Part shown: piece by piece, positions 17,207 through 25,512 of the stretch
Layout of the letters: the number at the start of each line of letters is the position of its first letter
How positions within the stretch are numbered: the stretch's first letter is position 1
Assembly: GCA_963715025.1 (NCBI GenBank)
Contig: CAVQQQ010000002.1
Location: 1,054,001 to 1,118,000, forward strand
Source: DASSJT01 sp963715025
GTDB taxonomy: Bacteria; Actinomycetota; Actinomycetes; Actinomycetales; Dermatophilaceae
Length of the DNA: 64,000 bases
Direction: 5' to 3'
Program-made: the position numbers and the translations under genes
The notes under the pieces: generated by a model
Databases searched by the model: none
What the model was told of the DNA's origin: nothing
What the model saw: the letters and a program-made list of their open reading frames with translations, nothing else

Positions 17207-17259
17207 CAGTCTCCCTGCCGACGGAAGGACTGCAGCCGTGACCGGATGCCTTGGCCGGG

Positions 17260-17946
17260 GTGACCGGCTTGGCTGACATCCTCAGCAACTACGACGTCCT
17301 GGGCGCCTTCTGGATGACCATTCGCCTGGCGTTCTTCTCGGCCATCGGTGCTCTGGTGATCGGCACCATGGTGGCGGTGATGCGGGTCTCGCCGGTCCGC
17401 GTGGTGCAGCTCATGGGCACGTGGTACGTCAACATCTTCCGCAACACACCGCTCACGCTGCTGATGGTGTTCAGCATCCTCGGGGCGGCCAACATCCTCG
17501 GGATCCACCTGTCCGACCAGAGCTCCAACACCTCGATCAAGGACGACGCGATCCGGTGGGCCATCGTGATGCTGTCGGTCTATCACGCGGCGTTCGTCTG
17601 CGAGGCGCTGCGCAGCGGCGTCAACACGGTGCCGGCCGGCCAAGCCGAGGCCGCCCGAGCGATCGGGCTGACCTTCGGGCAGAGCCTGCGCTCGGTGATC
17701 CTGCCCCAGGCCTTCCGCGGGTCGATGGCACCACTCGGCTCGGTCCTGATCGCCCTGATCAAGAACACAACGGTCGCGGCGGTCATCGGCGTCGCGGAGG
17801 CGGCTGGGCTGATGAGCCAGATCATCGAGAACGAGACCGGCACGATCGGCGTCTTCCTCATCTTCGCGATCGGGTTCGTCATCCTCACGCTGCCGGTGGG
17901 GCTGCTCTTCACCACCCTCTCGAGGCGTCTTGCGGTGAAGCGATGA
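17260..17946 (+). CDS. gluC: Amino-acid ABC transporter permease 1
   Basis: About 228 residues from the GTG at 17260. It is a PAAT permease with about five helices (FWMTIRLAFFSAIGALVIGT, NIFRNTPLTLLMVFSILGA, IVMLSVYHAAFVCEALRSGV) and the ATPase-docking EAA loop GQAEAARAIGLTFGQSLRSV. It works as a heterodimer with the next gene. The start is uncertain. A GTG at 17238 has the better ribosome binding site (GGAAGGA) but runs into a stop after 12 codons, and GTGACCGG is repeated at both GTGs, as if 22 bases had been duplicated. Confidence 0.82.
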   Translation: MTGLADILSNYDVLGAFWMTIRLAFFSAIGALVIGTMVAVMRVSPVRVVQLMGTWYVNIFRNTPLTLLMVFSILGAANILGIHLSDQSSNTSIKDDAIRWAIVMLSVYHAAFVCEALRSGVNTVPAGQAEAARAIGLTFGQSLRSVILPQAFRGSMAPLGSVLIALIKNTTVAAVIGVAEAAGLMSQIIENETGTIGVFLIFAIGFVILTLPVGLLFTTLSRRLAVKR

Positions 17947-18809
17947 GCGCCACCGCGATCTTCGACGCCCCAGGCCCGCGGGCCCGCCGCCGCCACATGA
18001 TCCTTGCGCTGGCGGGCGTGGTCATCGCCGCCGGCGGCGTTTACGTCGTGATCCGCAAGATGGCTGCGGCGGAGCAGCTCCACGCGGACATGTGGAAGCC
18101 CTTCCTCACCGCGGAGGTGTGGAAGGAGTACATCGTCCCAGGACTCATCGGCACGCTGAAGGCCGCGCTCATCTCCATCGCGCTGGCGGGTGCGTTTGGC
18201 CTGCTGTTCGGCATCGGCCGGCTGTCCACCGTCGGCCCGATCCGGTGGGTCTCGGGCCTGGTCGTCGAGTTCTTCCGCGCCGTCCCCGTGCTGATCATGA
18301 TGATCTTCGCCTTCAACCTCTACACCATCAACGGTGTCTTCCAGGACGAGCTCAACCCGCTCTTCGCGGTCGTCACGGGGCTCACGCTCTACAACGGGTC
18401 GGTGGTCGCCGAGCTCGTGCGCTCCGGGGTCTACTCGCTTCCCAAAGGCCAGGCCGAAGCCGGGCTGTCGATCGGGTTGACCCCTGGCCAGACCCTTCGC
18501 TCGATCCAGCTGCCCCAGGCGCTGACGGCGATGCTGCCGGCCCTGATCGGGCAGTTCGTCGTGGTGCTCAAGGACTCGGCCCTCGGCTACGCCATTACCT
18601 ACCTCGAGCTGCTCAACTGGTCGAAAACGCTCGGCTCCGCCTACGCCAACACCGTGCCTGCGTACATCGTGGCGGCGCTCCTGTTCATCGCGATCAACTT
18701 CTCGCTCACCGTGGTGGCCGGCCGAGTTGAGCGCCGACTCAGCCGGCGCGGACGCACGACGGTGCACGAGGCGACGGCAATCCAGCAGCCAGGGACCCCT
18801 GAGGGATAG
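17943..18809 (+). CDS. gluD: Amino-acid ABC transporter permease 2
   Basis: 288 residues, starting at ATG 17943 inside the stop of the first permease (ATGA). An N-terminal helix (MILALAGVVIAAGGVYVVI) is followed by the PAAT permease core with GLIGTLKAALISIALAGAFG, FFRAVPVLIMMIFAFNLYTI and the EAA loop GQAEAGLSIGLTPGQTLRSI. Helices LIGQFVVVLKDSALGYAITY and IVAALLFIAINFSLTVVAGR come later. It completes the importer. The ~30-residue polar C-terminal tail is cytoplasmic. Confidence 0.87.
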   Translation: MSATAIFDAPGPRARRRHMILALAGVVIAAGGVYVVIRKMAAAEQLHADMWKPFLTAEVWKEYIVPGLIGTLKAALISIALAGAFGLLFGIGRLSTVGPIRWVSGLVVEFFRAVPVLIMMIFAFNLYTINGVFQDELNPLFAVVTGLTLYNGSVVAELVRSGVYSLPKGQAEAGLSIGLTPGQTLRSIQLPQALTAMLPALIGQFVVVLKDSALGYAITYLELLNWSKTLGSAYANTVPAYIVAALLFIAINFSLTVVAGRVERRLSRRGRTTVHEATAIQQPGTPEG

Positions 18810-18878
18810 GCCCACCCCGGGGCCGGGTTGGCAGGGTTGGTCGGGATCCTTGGCCGTGGCTGGGTGTCGTCGGTGGGC

Positions 18879-19634
18879 TCAGGCCGTGGGACGGGCGAGC
18901 AGCAGGACAACGGCGAGCAGGGGCACGGTGATCGAGAGCGTCTTGAGCGCGGCTTCGAGGGGGTCTAGGAGGGCTCCCCGGTCGAGGGAGTGCTGTGTGC
19001 CGTCGACCATGGTGACCACACCTTGGACGCTCGCTGTACGGCGGCGCAACGCCCGTGCGGGGCTGCTGAGCCGTCGCTGGGCATACGAGAGACCGGTCGC
19101 AGCCAGGGCTAGGCCGAGAGCAGCCGCGGTGACCAGTTGGGTCAGGGGTGGCGTCTGGGCGAGGAAGCCGACCAGGACCGGGAATCCTCCCCACGCGGCA
19201 GCGAAACCGATGTCGGTATGGAGGCGTCCGCCGAACAGCTCCAGGTTGTAACCCAGTACCAGGAGCACCCCGATCGCAATGCAGGGCCCGATGAGCAGGC
19301 TGCTGTGCGGCACGGCGAGGATACCGAGGAGCACAGCACCAGCAAGGCCAGCGGACGCGAGGATCCACAGCGTGCGGCTGCTGATCGTGGTGCCAAGCGG
19401 CCGTCCGTGCAACTCGTCGAGCGCGTGCGCCGCCAGGCCAACGGCAAGGAAGAAGGCGAGTACGGTGCCGGCGAGAATCGACCAGGACAGTTTCGGAGCG
19501 AGAGCCGCACCCATGACCACGTAGCTGAGGTGCCAGAGCGTGTAAGGCGGGTGCAGCAGTGTCCACCAGTCCGCGGGCCTGCCGCCGTCGCGGGCATAGA
19601 ACGCGGCACCGATCGGCCCGCGCCGGTCAGCCAT
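18879..19634 (-). CDS. Multi-helix membrane protein beside a menaquinone-type methyltransferase
   Basis: 251 residues from ATG 19634, overlapping the stop of the upstream methyltransferase, so the two are translationally coupled. About seven helices are visible (LHPPYTLWHLSYVVMGAALA, WSILAGTVLAFFLAVGLAAH, LLIGPCIAIGVLLVLGYNLE). Polar motifs AHALDELHGRPLGT and NLELFGGRLH at helix ends recall the Asp/Asn loops of UbiA-type prenyltransferases, but the classic NDxxDxxxD is not present. I therefore leave the function open. The coupling suggests lipid- or quinone-linked chemistry. Confidence 0.55.
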   Translation of the reverse strand: MADRRGPIGAAFYARDGGRPADWWTLLHPPYTLWHLSYVVMGAALAPKLSWSILAGTVLAFFLAVGLAAHALDELHGRPLGTTISSRTLWILASAGLAGAVLLGILAVPHSSLLIGPCIAIGVLLVLGYNLELFGGRLHTDIGFAAAWGGFPVLVGFLAQTPPLTQLVTAAALGLALAATGLSYAQRRLSSPARALRRRTASVQGVVTMVDGTQHSLDRGALLDPLEAALKTLSITVPLLAVVLLLARPTA

Positions 19635-20373
19635 CGACCTTGCGTCCCCACATGACCATCCCGCCACCGAGGCTCATCGGCCTGACCGTGACCGCCTCCA
19701 GCCCGGCAGCCCGCCAGGCGTCCTGAAGCCAGCTGACCGGATGCTGCTCGTAGAACGTGCTGATCGACGGGCCGAGGAATCGGCCCACCTCGTACCACTC
19801 CCTCCCGCCCGTGACCAGCCCGGCCAACGGCAGAACGGCACGCGTGTAGGCGACCCACGCGGCGCGCCACAACGGGTTGTCCGGCACGGCGAACTCGAGG
19901 GTGGCCACGCAGCCACCGGGCCGCACGACCCGGGCCAGCTCCCGGATAGTCGCGGCCGGGTCTGCGACGTAGCGCAACAGGTACGTGAAGGTGAGGGCGT
20001 CGAAGGTGCCGTCCGGGAACGGCAACTGCTCGCCGCGCGCGACGAGCAACCCGATGCGATCGGCCTTCCCTCGCTTGGCGATCCGCTCCCGGCCGCGAAG
20101 CAGCATCTGTTCAGTGAGGTCGACACCGGTGATCGACGCACGGGTGCGCTCGCTGAGCATGAGGGCCACGCCGGCCGTCCCGGTCGCCACATCGAGCACC
20201 TGCCCGGGGGGTGGGTTCATCGACGCGACGGCGTCGACCATCGTGGTGCGCCAGCGGAGGTTCTGCCCGAAGGAGAGCACCTCGGCCAGCGCGTCGTACC
20301 GGTTGGGCAGGCCGCTGAACAGGTTGCGGGCGAAGTCGTTGGGCGCACTGGCAGGCTGTACCACCGAACGCAT
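19627..20373 (-). CDS. UbiE/MenG-like class I methyltransferase
   Basis: 248 residues from ATG 20373, with GGGGGAG about 6 bases upstream; the longer frame above is not protein-like. N-terminal VRNLFSGLPNRYD-type motif (NLFSGLPNRYDALAEVLSFG) and SAM motif GQVLDVATGTAGVAL are typical of UbiE/COQ5. GVDLTEQML, LPFPDGTFDALTFTYLLRYV and the post-motif RVVRPGGCVATLEF follow. It probably methylates a quinone precursor or related lipid. Without the rest of the men genes nearby I do not assign menG. It is coupled to the membrane protein downstream. Confidence 0.75.
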   Translation of the reverse strand: MRSVVQPASAPNDFARNLFSGLPNRYDALAEVLSFGQNLRWRTTMVDAVASMNPPPGQVLDVATGTAGVALMLSERTRASITGVDLTEQMLLRGRERIAKRGKADRIGLLVARGEQLPFPDGTFDALTFTYLLRYVADPAATIRELARVVRPGGCVATLEFAVPDNPLWRAAWVAYTRAVLPLAGLVTGGREWYEVGRFLGPSISTFYEQHPVSWLQDAWRAAGLEAVTVRPMSLGGGMVMWGRKVDG

Positions 20374-20529
20374 CTCGCTCTCCCCCGGGTTCCTTGGAAG
20401 GCGTCGCGCGGTGCCGCGCTTCGACGCCGTCATCATAGAGGCCGGGGTCCGCCGAGTGGGCTGGGACCGGTCCGCGCACGACCAGCGAGCTCGGTGAACC
20501 GCCCGGGCGGCCATCACGTGACACTTGGT

Positions 20530-20941
20530 ATGAGCGCTACGCGCTCGTAGGCGGAGTAGCCGCCCTGGCCCTCGTGCTCGCCTCGTGCGGCTCGAGCTCG
20601 AACAACTCGTCTACCGCGACTGCGCCGAACACGACGGCAAGGTCGAGCACCGCAGCCGCATCCTCGACAGCGGGCTCGACGCCGGGGCGACCGCGGGCAT
20701 CGTGATCAGCGGCTTCGCGTTCTCCGGGGCGATGACGGTGAAGCCAGGACAGAAGGTGACGGTCACGAACCAGGATTCGGTAGCGCACACGCTCACCGAC
20801 AGACAGACCCACAAGTTCGACACCGGCAACATCCCCGGCAACGGCGGGACCGGCACGTTCACTGCGCCGACGACGCCTGGCAGCTACCCCTTCGGCTGCA
20901 CCTACCACCCTGACATGCACGGGACGCTCGTCGTCCGCTGA
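20530..20941 (+). pseudogene. Cupredoxin-domain lipoprotein gene with two frameshifts
   Basis: Three frames make one protein. ATG AG at 20530, then (one base missing) RYALVGGVAALALVLASCGS, a lipoprotein signal with lipobox LASC and a Ser/Thr/Ala-rich spacer. After a second missing base near 20690 comes the cupredoxin domain TAGIVISGFAFSGAMTVKPG to the stop. The type 1 copper ligands are visible: His in VAHTL and the FGCTYHPDMHG loop (Cys, His, Met). Restoring two bases gives an uninterrupted 137-residue lipoprotein. It would be an outside-facing electron carrier or copper binder. Either a recent pseudogene or two sequencing deletions. Confidence 0.7.
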
Positions 20942-21025
20942 CCTGCCCACGGCGCGGCGCATCGGCGCTGCTGTCGGGCCACGCCCCAGCGAGGAAGCGA
21001 GAGGTCCGGGTGTTTCGGCTTAGTG

Positions 21026-21098
21026 CTCCCCCGGTTGGACTCGAACCAACAACCCTTCGATTAACAGTCGAATGCTCTGCCAATTGAGCTACAGGGGA
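21026..21098 (-). tRNA. tRNA-Asn (anticodon GTT)
   Basis: 73 bases on the minus strand. Acceptor stem TCCCCTG pairs with CGGGGGA, with G as discriminator. The D arm AGCTCAATTGGCAGAGC, anticodon loop CTGTTAA with GTT, and T arm with GGTTCGAGTCC are all present. CCA is not encoded. No integrase or duplicated 3' end is seen beside it. Confidence 0.95.
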
Positions 21099-21307
21099 AA
21101 GGCCACGAGAAGATCGCCCTCGATGGCGCTGCGCAACCATAGCAAATCAGCCACCCCTTCACGAAAACGCCAGGCACTGTCTCTGCGGGCCCCGTGAGCA
21201 GGACGAACGGCTCGGCGCCGGCGTGCGCGGGGCCTGGCGCACCAGAAGCCTGGCGAGGCTGGCGGCGGCTACGCAACCGGTGCCAGCGCTCGCCTGGAGC
21301 TGGTCGG

Positions 21308-21850
21308 TCAGACGAGACCGACCTGCTCGCGCAGGCGGGCACGCGCGGCCGCGGTTGCCTCCGCCACGCCAGGTTGATCCGGGGCTATCCCGCGGCCGAG
21401 GATCACCTGCTCGAGGAGGTCGCCCGTGGCGAAGTCCTGGCGGATCACCACTCGGACCTGGCCGCCTCGGACCTGGCCGCCGCGATCGCCGAGGGCGACC
21501 CGCTCAGCCAGCACGACGGATGCCTGGACCCGCTCCCGCACCGTCTCGGGCACCAGGGACGGCTCCCGGAGCAGCCACTCCGCCGGGCGGTGGCCGTCGA
21601 CCCAGGACACGGTCAGGGTGAAGGTGTCGTGGTCCCAGATCCCCGCATCGACCAGGTGCCACGCGCGGGCGAGGGTGACCTCGCCACTGGGGCTCACGGC
21701 ATACAGGCAGTGGTTGCTGGCCACCACCGTCGATCCGGTGGCCTCGTCGCGAGCCCACGTGAGCAGTCGCTCGCCCCGGCCGGTCTGGATGGCGGTGGCC
21801 GCTGGCTCGGGGATGCGCACCGCGTCGCGCGCTCTCTGGAGGAAACCCAC
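21308..21850 (-). CDS. Conserved-looking protein of unknown function next to dnaG
   Basis: 180 residues, ATG 21850, 24 bases after the dnaG stop and on the same strand, so probably cotranscribed. The sequence alternates strands and loops (GERLLTWARDEATGSTVVAS, GEVTLARAWHLVDAGIWDHD, FTLTVSWVDGH) and ends in an Arg/Ala-rich helix. There is no signal peptide or membrane helix. It contains a five-residue tandem GGQVRGGQVR produced by a 15-bp duplication. I do not recognise a named family. Confidence 0.6.
   Translation of the reverse strand: MGFLQRARDAVRIPEPAATAIQTGRGERLLTWARDEATGSTVVASNHCLYAVSPSGEVTLARAWHLVDAGIWDHDTFTLTVSWVDGHRPAEWLLREPSLVPETVRERVQASVVLAERVALGDRGGQVRGGQVRVVIRQDFATGDLLEQVILGRGIAPDQPGVAEATAAARARLREQVGLV
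21451..21480. repeat. 15-bp tandem duplication
   Basis: CTCGGACCTGGCCGC occurs twice in direct succession inside the dnaG-adjacent gene, keeping the frame and adding five residues (GGQVR). Confidence 0.9.
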
Positions 21851-21874
21851 GGACCCAGTCTGTCAGGCGGACCC

Positions 21875-23818
21875 TCAGGCCAACCGGGCCCGCAGGTCGA
21901 CGAGGGTGCGCTGGAGTCTCTGAAGCCGCTCGGCGAGCTCGCGGGAGGCGCCCCTGTCGGCGGATGGGTCGGCGGCCAGCCGGCGCATGGCCGACATCGC
22001 GTCGCCGATCTGGCGACTGAGCGCCACCTCCTGGACGCGCACGAGGAGCGAGCTGATGTAGCGGCGCTCCGGGAGCCCGGTGGCCTTGTCGAACCGCGTG
22101 GGCAGTTCCGCGACCGCCAACTCGGCCACCAGGCCACGCACGGCGAGCGGTGCAGCCTCTGCGACCCGGTCGGCCCACGCGGCGGTCGACAGCTGGCGAG
22201 TGGGGCCGCCGGCCGCTCGGACGCCGTCGTAGACCGCGCGATGAGCCGGCGCCGCAAAGACGTCGGGCTCGATGTCGTCGAGGTCGCCGGGCTCGAAGAG
22301 CTGTGGGTACTGCAGGAGCGACTGGAGGAGCTGCCGCTCGGCGAAGACAACCGGGTCATGCAGGTCAGGATTGGGCAGGGTTGCCCTGGCCTCCTGCGGA
22401 CTGGGCTCGGGGACGGCGTCGACCGTGGCATGCGGATCAGCCGATGTCCGCGCACGCGCTTCGTGGCTGGCGCGCATCGCCTGGCGACCGGCACGGGCCA
22501 CCTCGGCCTGCACCTGCTCCACCTCGACGCCGATCCACCCGGCTACCGCGCGGGTGTACTCGGGACGGAGCGAGGCATCGCGGATCCGTACCAGGATCGG
22601 TGCGACGGCCCGCATGCCCTGCACCCGGCCCTCGACGGCGGACAGGTCGAACCGGGCGATGGTCGTGCGGACCGCGAACTCGAACATGGGCACGGCGTCG
22701 TCAACCAGCGCCCGCACCGCCGCGTCCCCCTTCGCGAGCCTCAGGTCGCACGGGTCCATGCCATCGGCGGCCACCGCCACGAACGACTGCGATGCCCATC
22801 GCTGGTCTTCCTCGAATGCCTTCATGGCGGCCTTCTGACCGGCAGCATCGCCGTCGAAGGTGAACACGACCCGGGCCGGCGCCAGGTCGGCCTCGTCGCG
22901 CATGATGCGCCGCAAGATCTTGACGTGGTCGACGCCGAACGCCGTGCCGCAAGTGGCGACAGCGCCCCCAACCCCAGCGAGATGGGCCGCCATGACGTCG
23001 GTGTAGCCCTCCACGACGACGGCTCGCCGCTCGGTCGCGATGGCCTTCTTCGCCGCGTCGAGGCCGTAGAGCACGGTGGACTTCTTGTAGATCGGCGTCT
23101 CGGACGTGTTGAGGTACTTCGCCGCGATGCGATCGTCGTCGAACAACCGCCGCGCGCCGAAGCCGATGGTGTCGCCGGTGATGTCGTGGATCGGCCAGAC
23201 CAGGCGCCCCCGGAACCGGTCGTACAGGCCCCGGGACCCGCGCCCGGACAGCCCGCCCACGGTGAGCTCCTCGTCGGTGAATCCCTTCGAGCGCAGGTGC
23301 CGCGAGAGGTCCTCTCCCCCGCGCGGGGCGAACCCGACCCCGAACCGCTCGGCGGCCTCGCGCCTGAAACCGCGGTCTCGCAGGAAGTCGCGCGCCACCC
23401 GGGCCTCGGGCAGCGCAAGCAGGGACTCGGCATAGAACTCCTGCGCCACGCGATGTGCCTCGAGCAGTCGGGAGCGCCGGCCCAGGCCCTCCTCGCGCCC
23501 CCGCCCGCCACCGTCCTCGTAGTGGAGCTCCACGCCGAGCTTGGCCGCGAGCCGCTCGACCGCCTCCGCGAACGTCAGGTGCTCCACCTTCTGCACGAAG
23601 GAGATGACGTCGCCGCCCTCGCCGCAGCCGAAGCAGTGGTAGGCGCCGACGGCCTCGCGCACCGTGAAGGACGGGGTCTTCTCGTCATGGAAAGGGCACA
23701 GCCCCTTCATCGATCCGGGCCCTGCGGGGCGGAGGGTCACGTGCTCGCGCACCACGTCGGCAATGGACGAGCGCTCCTTGACGAGCGCGATGTCGTCGGC
23801 CTTGATGAGACCCGCCAC
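21875..23818 (-). CDS. dnaG: DNA primase
   Basis: 647 residues from GTG 23818, with AGGAGGG just upstream. The N-terminal zinc-ribbon is CPFHDEKTPSFTV followed by CFGCGEGGDV. The catalytic TOPRIM domain has VVVEGYTDVMAAH (with catalytic Glu) and VVFTFDGDAAGQKAAMKAF (the DxD metal site). The C-terminal ~200 residues form the DnaB-binding region, including FAERQLLQSLLQYPQLFEPG. It makes RNA primers at the replication fork. The neighbouring dgt and glyS genes are its usual actinobacterial neighbourhood. Confidence 0.95.
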   Translation of the reverse strand: MAGLIKADDIALVKERSSIADVVREHVTLRPAGPGSMKGLCPFHDEKTPSFTVREAVGAYHCFGCGEGGDVISFVQKVEHLTFAEAVERLAAKLGVELHYEDGGGRGREEGLGRRSRLLEAHRVAQEFYAESLLALPEARVARDFLRDRGFRREAAERFGVGFAPRGGEDLSRHLRSKGFTDEELTVGGLSGRGSRGLYDRFRGRLVWPIHDITGDTIGFGARRLFDDDRIAAKYLNTSETPIYKKSTVLYGLDAAKKAIATERRAVVVEGYTDVMAAHLAGVGGAVATCGTAFGVDHVKILRRIMRDEADLAPARVVFTFDGDAAGQKAAMKAFEEDQRWASQSFVAVAADGMDPCDLRLAKGDAAVRALVDDAVPMFEFAVRTTIARFDLSAVEGRVQGMRAVAPILVRIRDASLRPEYTRAVAGWIGVEVEQVQAEVARAGRQAMRASHEARARTSADPHATVDAVPEPSPQEARATLPNPDLHDPVVFAERQLLQSLLQYPQLFEPGDLDDIEPDVFAAPAHRAVYDGVRAAGGPTRQLSTAAWADRVAEAAPLAVRGLVAELAVAELPTRFDKATGLPERRYISSLLVRVQEVALSRQIGDAMSAMRRLAADPSADRGASRELAERLQRLQRTLVDLRARLA

Positions 23819-23899
23819 ACACCCTCCTAGATCGTGATGCAGTCTAGGTGGTGTCCCCCAGCCGGGTCTGACAGCATCCACCGCAATGGAAGGAGCTCG

Positions 23900-24475
23900 A
23901 TGAGCGCTCAGCGAGGCTTAGCCCTGGCGGTGGCGTTCGCCCTCGAGCTCATCACTCTCTGGGCGGCAGCGGCCTGGGGGTTCAGCATCGATGCCGATCC
24001 CGGCCGCTGGATCCTCGGGATCGTTCTCCCCGTCTCCCTGGCGGCGCTGTGGGGCATCTTCGCCGCGCCGAAGGCTCACCGCCGGTTGAGGCGGGCTCCC
24101 CTCGGGGTGTTCAAGACGCTCTGGTTCGGCGCCGGGGTCGCCTCCCTCTACGGCATCGGCCACGTCTGGGCGGCGGCGGCCTTCGCGCTGGCGTGCCTCG
24201 TCACACCACTGGTGCTCCGGGTCAGCGAGCCCGACACCACCGTCCATGAAGGGAAGCCGCCCGCACGTCGGTCAGGGACGCTACCTGGTCCAGCACCACT
24301 CGCAGCGCCGCCCCCTCCGAGTCCACCCGCATCCAGTCCGCCCGGAACTCCGGGTCCAGACGACCGGCGTCGCTCAGATAGGCATCGACCAGATCAGCGA
24401 TCACGTCCCGCTGACGCCCCAGCAGCGCGACACGCTCGTCCACGAACATCACGAAATGAGCGGCCACGCCCTTGA
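23900..24475 (+). CDS. YrdB-like (DUF2568) membrane protein with an overrun C-terminus
   Basis: 191 residues from ATG 23900, with AAGGAG upstream. The first ~115 residues are a four-helix DUF2568 protein (LALAVAFALELITLWAAAAW, ILGIVLPVSLAALWGIFAAP, TLWFGAGVASLYGIGHVWAA, FALACLVTPLVLRVSEPD). After TTVHEGKPPA the frame continues for about 75 Pro/Arg/Ser-rich residues that lie antisense to the last 254 bases of dgt. The family normally ends near residue 115-120, so the native stop was probably lost and translation runs on into dgt. Function unknown. Confidence 0.6.
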   Translation: MSAQRGLALAVAFALELITLWAAAAWGFSIDADPGRWILGIVLPVSLAALWGIFAAPKAHRRLRRAPLGVFKTLWFGAGVASLYGIGHVWAAAAFALACLVTPLVLRVSEPDTTVHEGKPPARRSGTLPGPAPLAAPPPPSPPASSPPGTPGPDDRRRSDRHRPDQRSRPADAPAARHARPRTSRNERPRP

Positions 24476-25469
24476 GCACGGCGCACTCGGCCCGTGTCGC
24501 ATCCGGCACGACCAGACCCGCCGCATAGCGGGTCAATGGCAGGTCGCCGTGGCGGTCGCGGGTAGCCACCTCGACAGCGTGGACGAAGCGGCCGATCAGG
24601 CCGCTGGTCATGTCCTTGAGCCTGGCCAGGCCGACCCGAGACCCGTCGTATGCCGTCGGCACCAGTGAGGTGCCCAGGAGCCGCTCGAGGGCGGCGCCGA
24701 GTTCGTCGATGGTGAGGTCCACGGCATACGAGCGCCGGGTCACCGCAAGCACGTCGGCGACCTCCGCGTGGTCGCGCAGGCGCCGCAGGTCGAGCCAGCC
24801 CGACGCGACCGCGTCCTCGACGTCGTGGACCGAGTAGGCCACATCATCGGACCAGTCCATGACCTGTGCCTCGAGGCACCGAACTCGGTCGGGAGCACCC
24901 TGCCGCAACCAGGCGAAGACCGCCCGGTCATCGTCGTAGAAACCGAACTTGCTTGAGGGATAAGGGCCTTCGCCCTTACGCCAGGGATACTTCGTGGCTG
25001 CGTCGAGACTCGCGCGGGTGAGGTTGAGGCCCGCCGGCCTGCCGTCGGGGTGTACGCGCTTGGCCTCGAGGCGTGTCAGAAGGCGCAGGGTCTGGGCGTT
25101 GCCCTCGAAGCCGCCGATGGCGGCGCCGATCTCGTCGAGAGCCTGTTCGCCGTTGTGGCCGAAGGGCGGGTGGCCGAGGTCATGGGCCAGGCAGGCGGTG
25201 TCGACCACGTCGGCGCTGCACCCGAGCGCTGCGCCGAACTCGCGGCCGATCTGGGCGACCTCGAGGGAGTGGGTGAGGCGGTTGCGGACGAAGTCGTCGC
25301 TGCCTGGTTGGACGACCTGCGTCTTGGCCGACAGCCGGCGCAGCGCGGCGGAGTGGACCAGCCGCGCCCGATCGCGGGCGAAGTCGTCGCGGTCGGCACG
25401 CTTGTGGACCGGGTCCTCCCGCACCCATCGCTCACGGTCGGCCGCCGTGTAGCCATCGTCATCGGTCAC
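24222..25469 (-). CDS. dgt: Deoxyguanosinetriphosphate triphosphohydrolase-like protein
   Basis: 415 residues from GTG 25469. The HD-domain residues of dGTPases are visible: RRLSAKTQVVQPGSDDFVRN, LTHSLEVAQIGRE (first His), CLAHDLGHPPFGHNGEQALD (the HD pair) and DDVAYSVHDVEDA (last Asp). It hydrolyses dNTPs to the nucleoside and triphosphate. The start fits a leaderless mRNA, with TAGAGT ending 7 bases upstream and no ribosome binding site. Its 3' end overlaps the overrun of the convergent DUF2568 gene. Confidence 0.9.
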   Translation of the reverse strand: MTDDDGYTAADRERWVREDPVHKRADRDDFARDRARLVHSAALRRLSAKTQVVQPGSDDFVRNRLTHSLEVAQIGREFGAALGCSADVVDTACLAHDLGHPPFGHNGEQALDEIGAAIGGFEGNAQTLRLLTRLEAKRVHPDGRPAGLNLTRASLDAATKYPWRKGEGPYPSSKFGFYDDDRAVFAWLRQGAPDRVRCLEAQVMDWSDDVAYSVHDVEDAVASGWLDLRRLRDHAEVADVLAVTRRSYAVDLTIDELGAALERLLGTSLVPTAYDGSRVGLARLKDMTSGLIGRFVHAVEVATRDRHGDLPLTRYAAGLVVPDATRAECAVLKGVAAHFVMFVDERVALLGRQRDVIADLVDAYLSDAGRLDPEFRADWMRVDSEGAALRVVLDQVASLTDVRAASLHGRWCRAR

Positions 25470-25476
25470 GTCCCGG

Positions 25477-25482
25477 ACTCTA
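25477..25482 (-). promoter_or_regulatory. Candidate -10 box of a leaderless dgt mRNA
   Basis: On the minus strand TAGAGT is followed by seven bases and the GTG start of dgt at 25469. There is no Shine-Dalgarno sequence. Confidence 0.5.
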
Positions 25483-25498
25483 TGCCGGTGGGCCGGCT
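25481..25498. repeat. 18-bp repeat, copy 1 (upstream of dgt)
   Basis: TATGCCGGTGGGCCGGCT, identical to 35343-35360 upstream of glyS. Both copies lie just upstream of a minus-strand start codon. The 3' half is GC-rich and partly self-complementary (GCCGG/CCGGC). Confidence 0.8.
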
Positions 25499-25512
25499 TG
25501 AGCGTGGGACTG

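Noticed and set aside
21026..21098. tRNA-Asn as an integration site
   Set aside because: No integrase, no duplicated tRNA 3' end and no change in gene style on either side.
21194..23830. An 878-codon plus-strand open frame
   Set aside because: It is the complement of dnaG and its neighbour; high GC leaves long antisense frames open, and the protein is low complexity with no motif.
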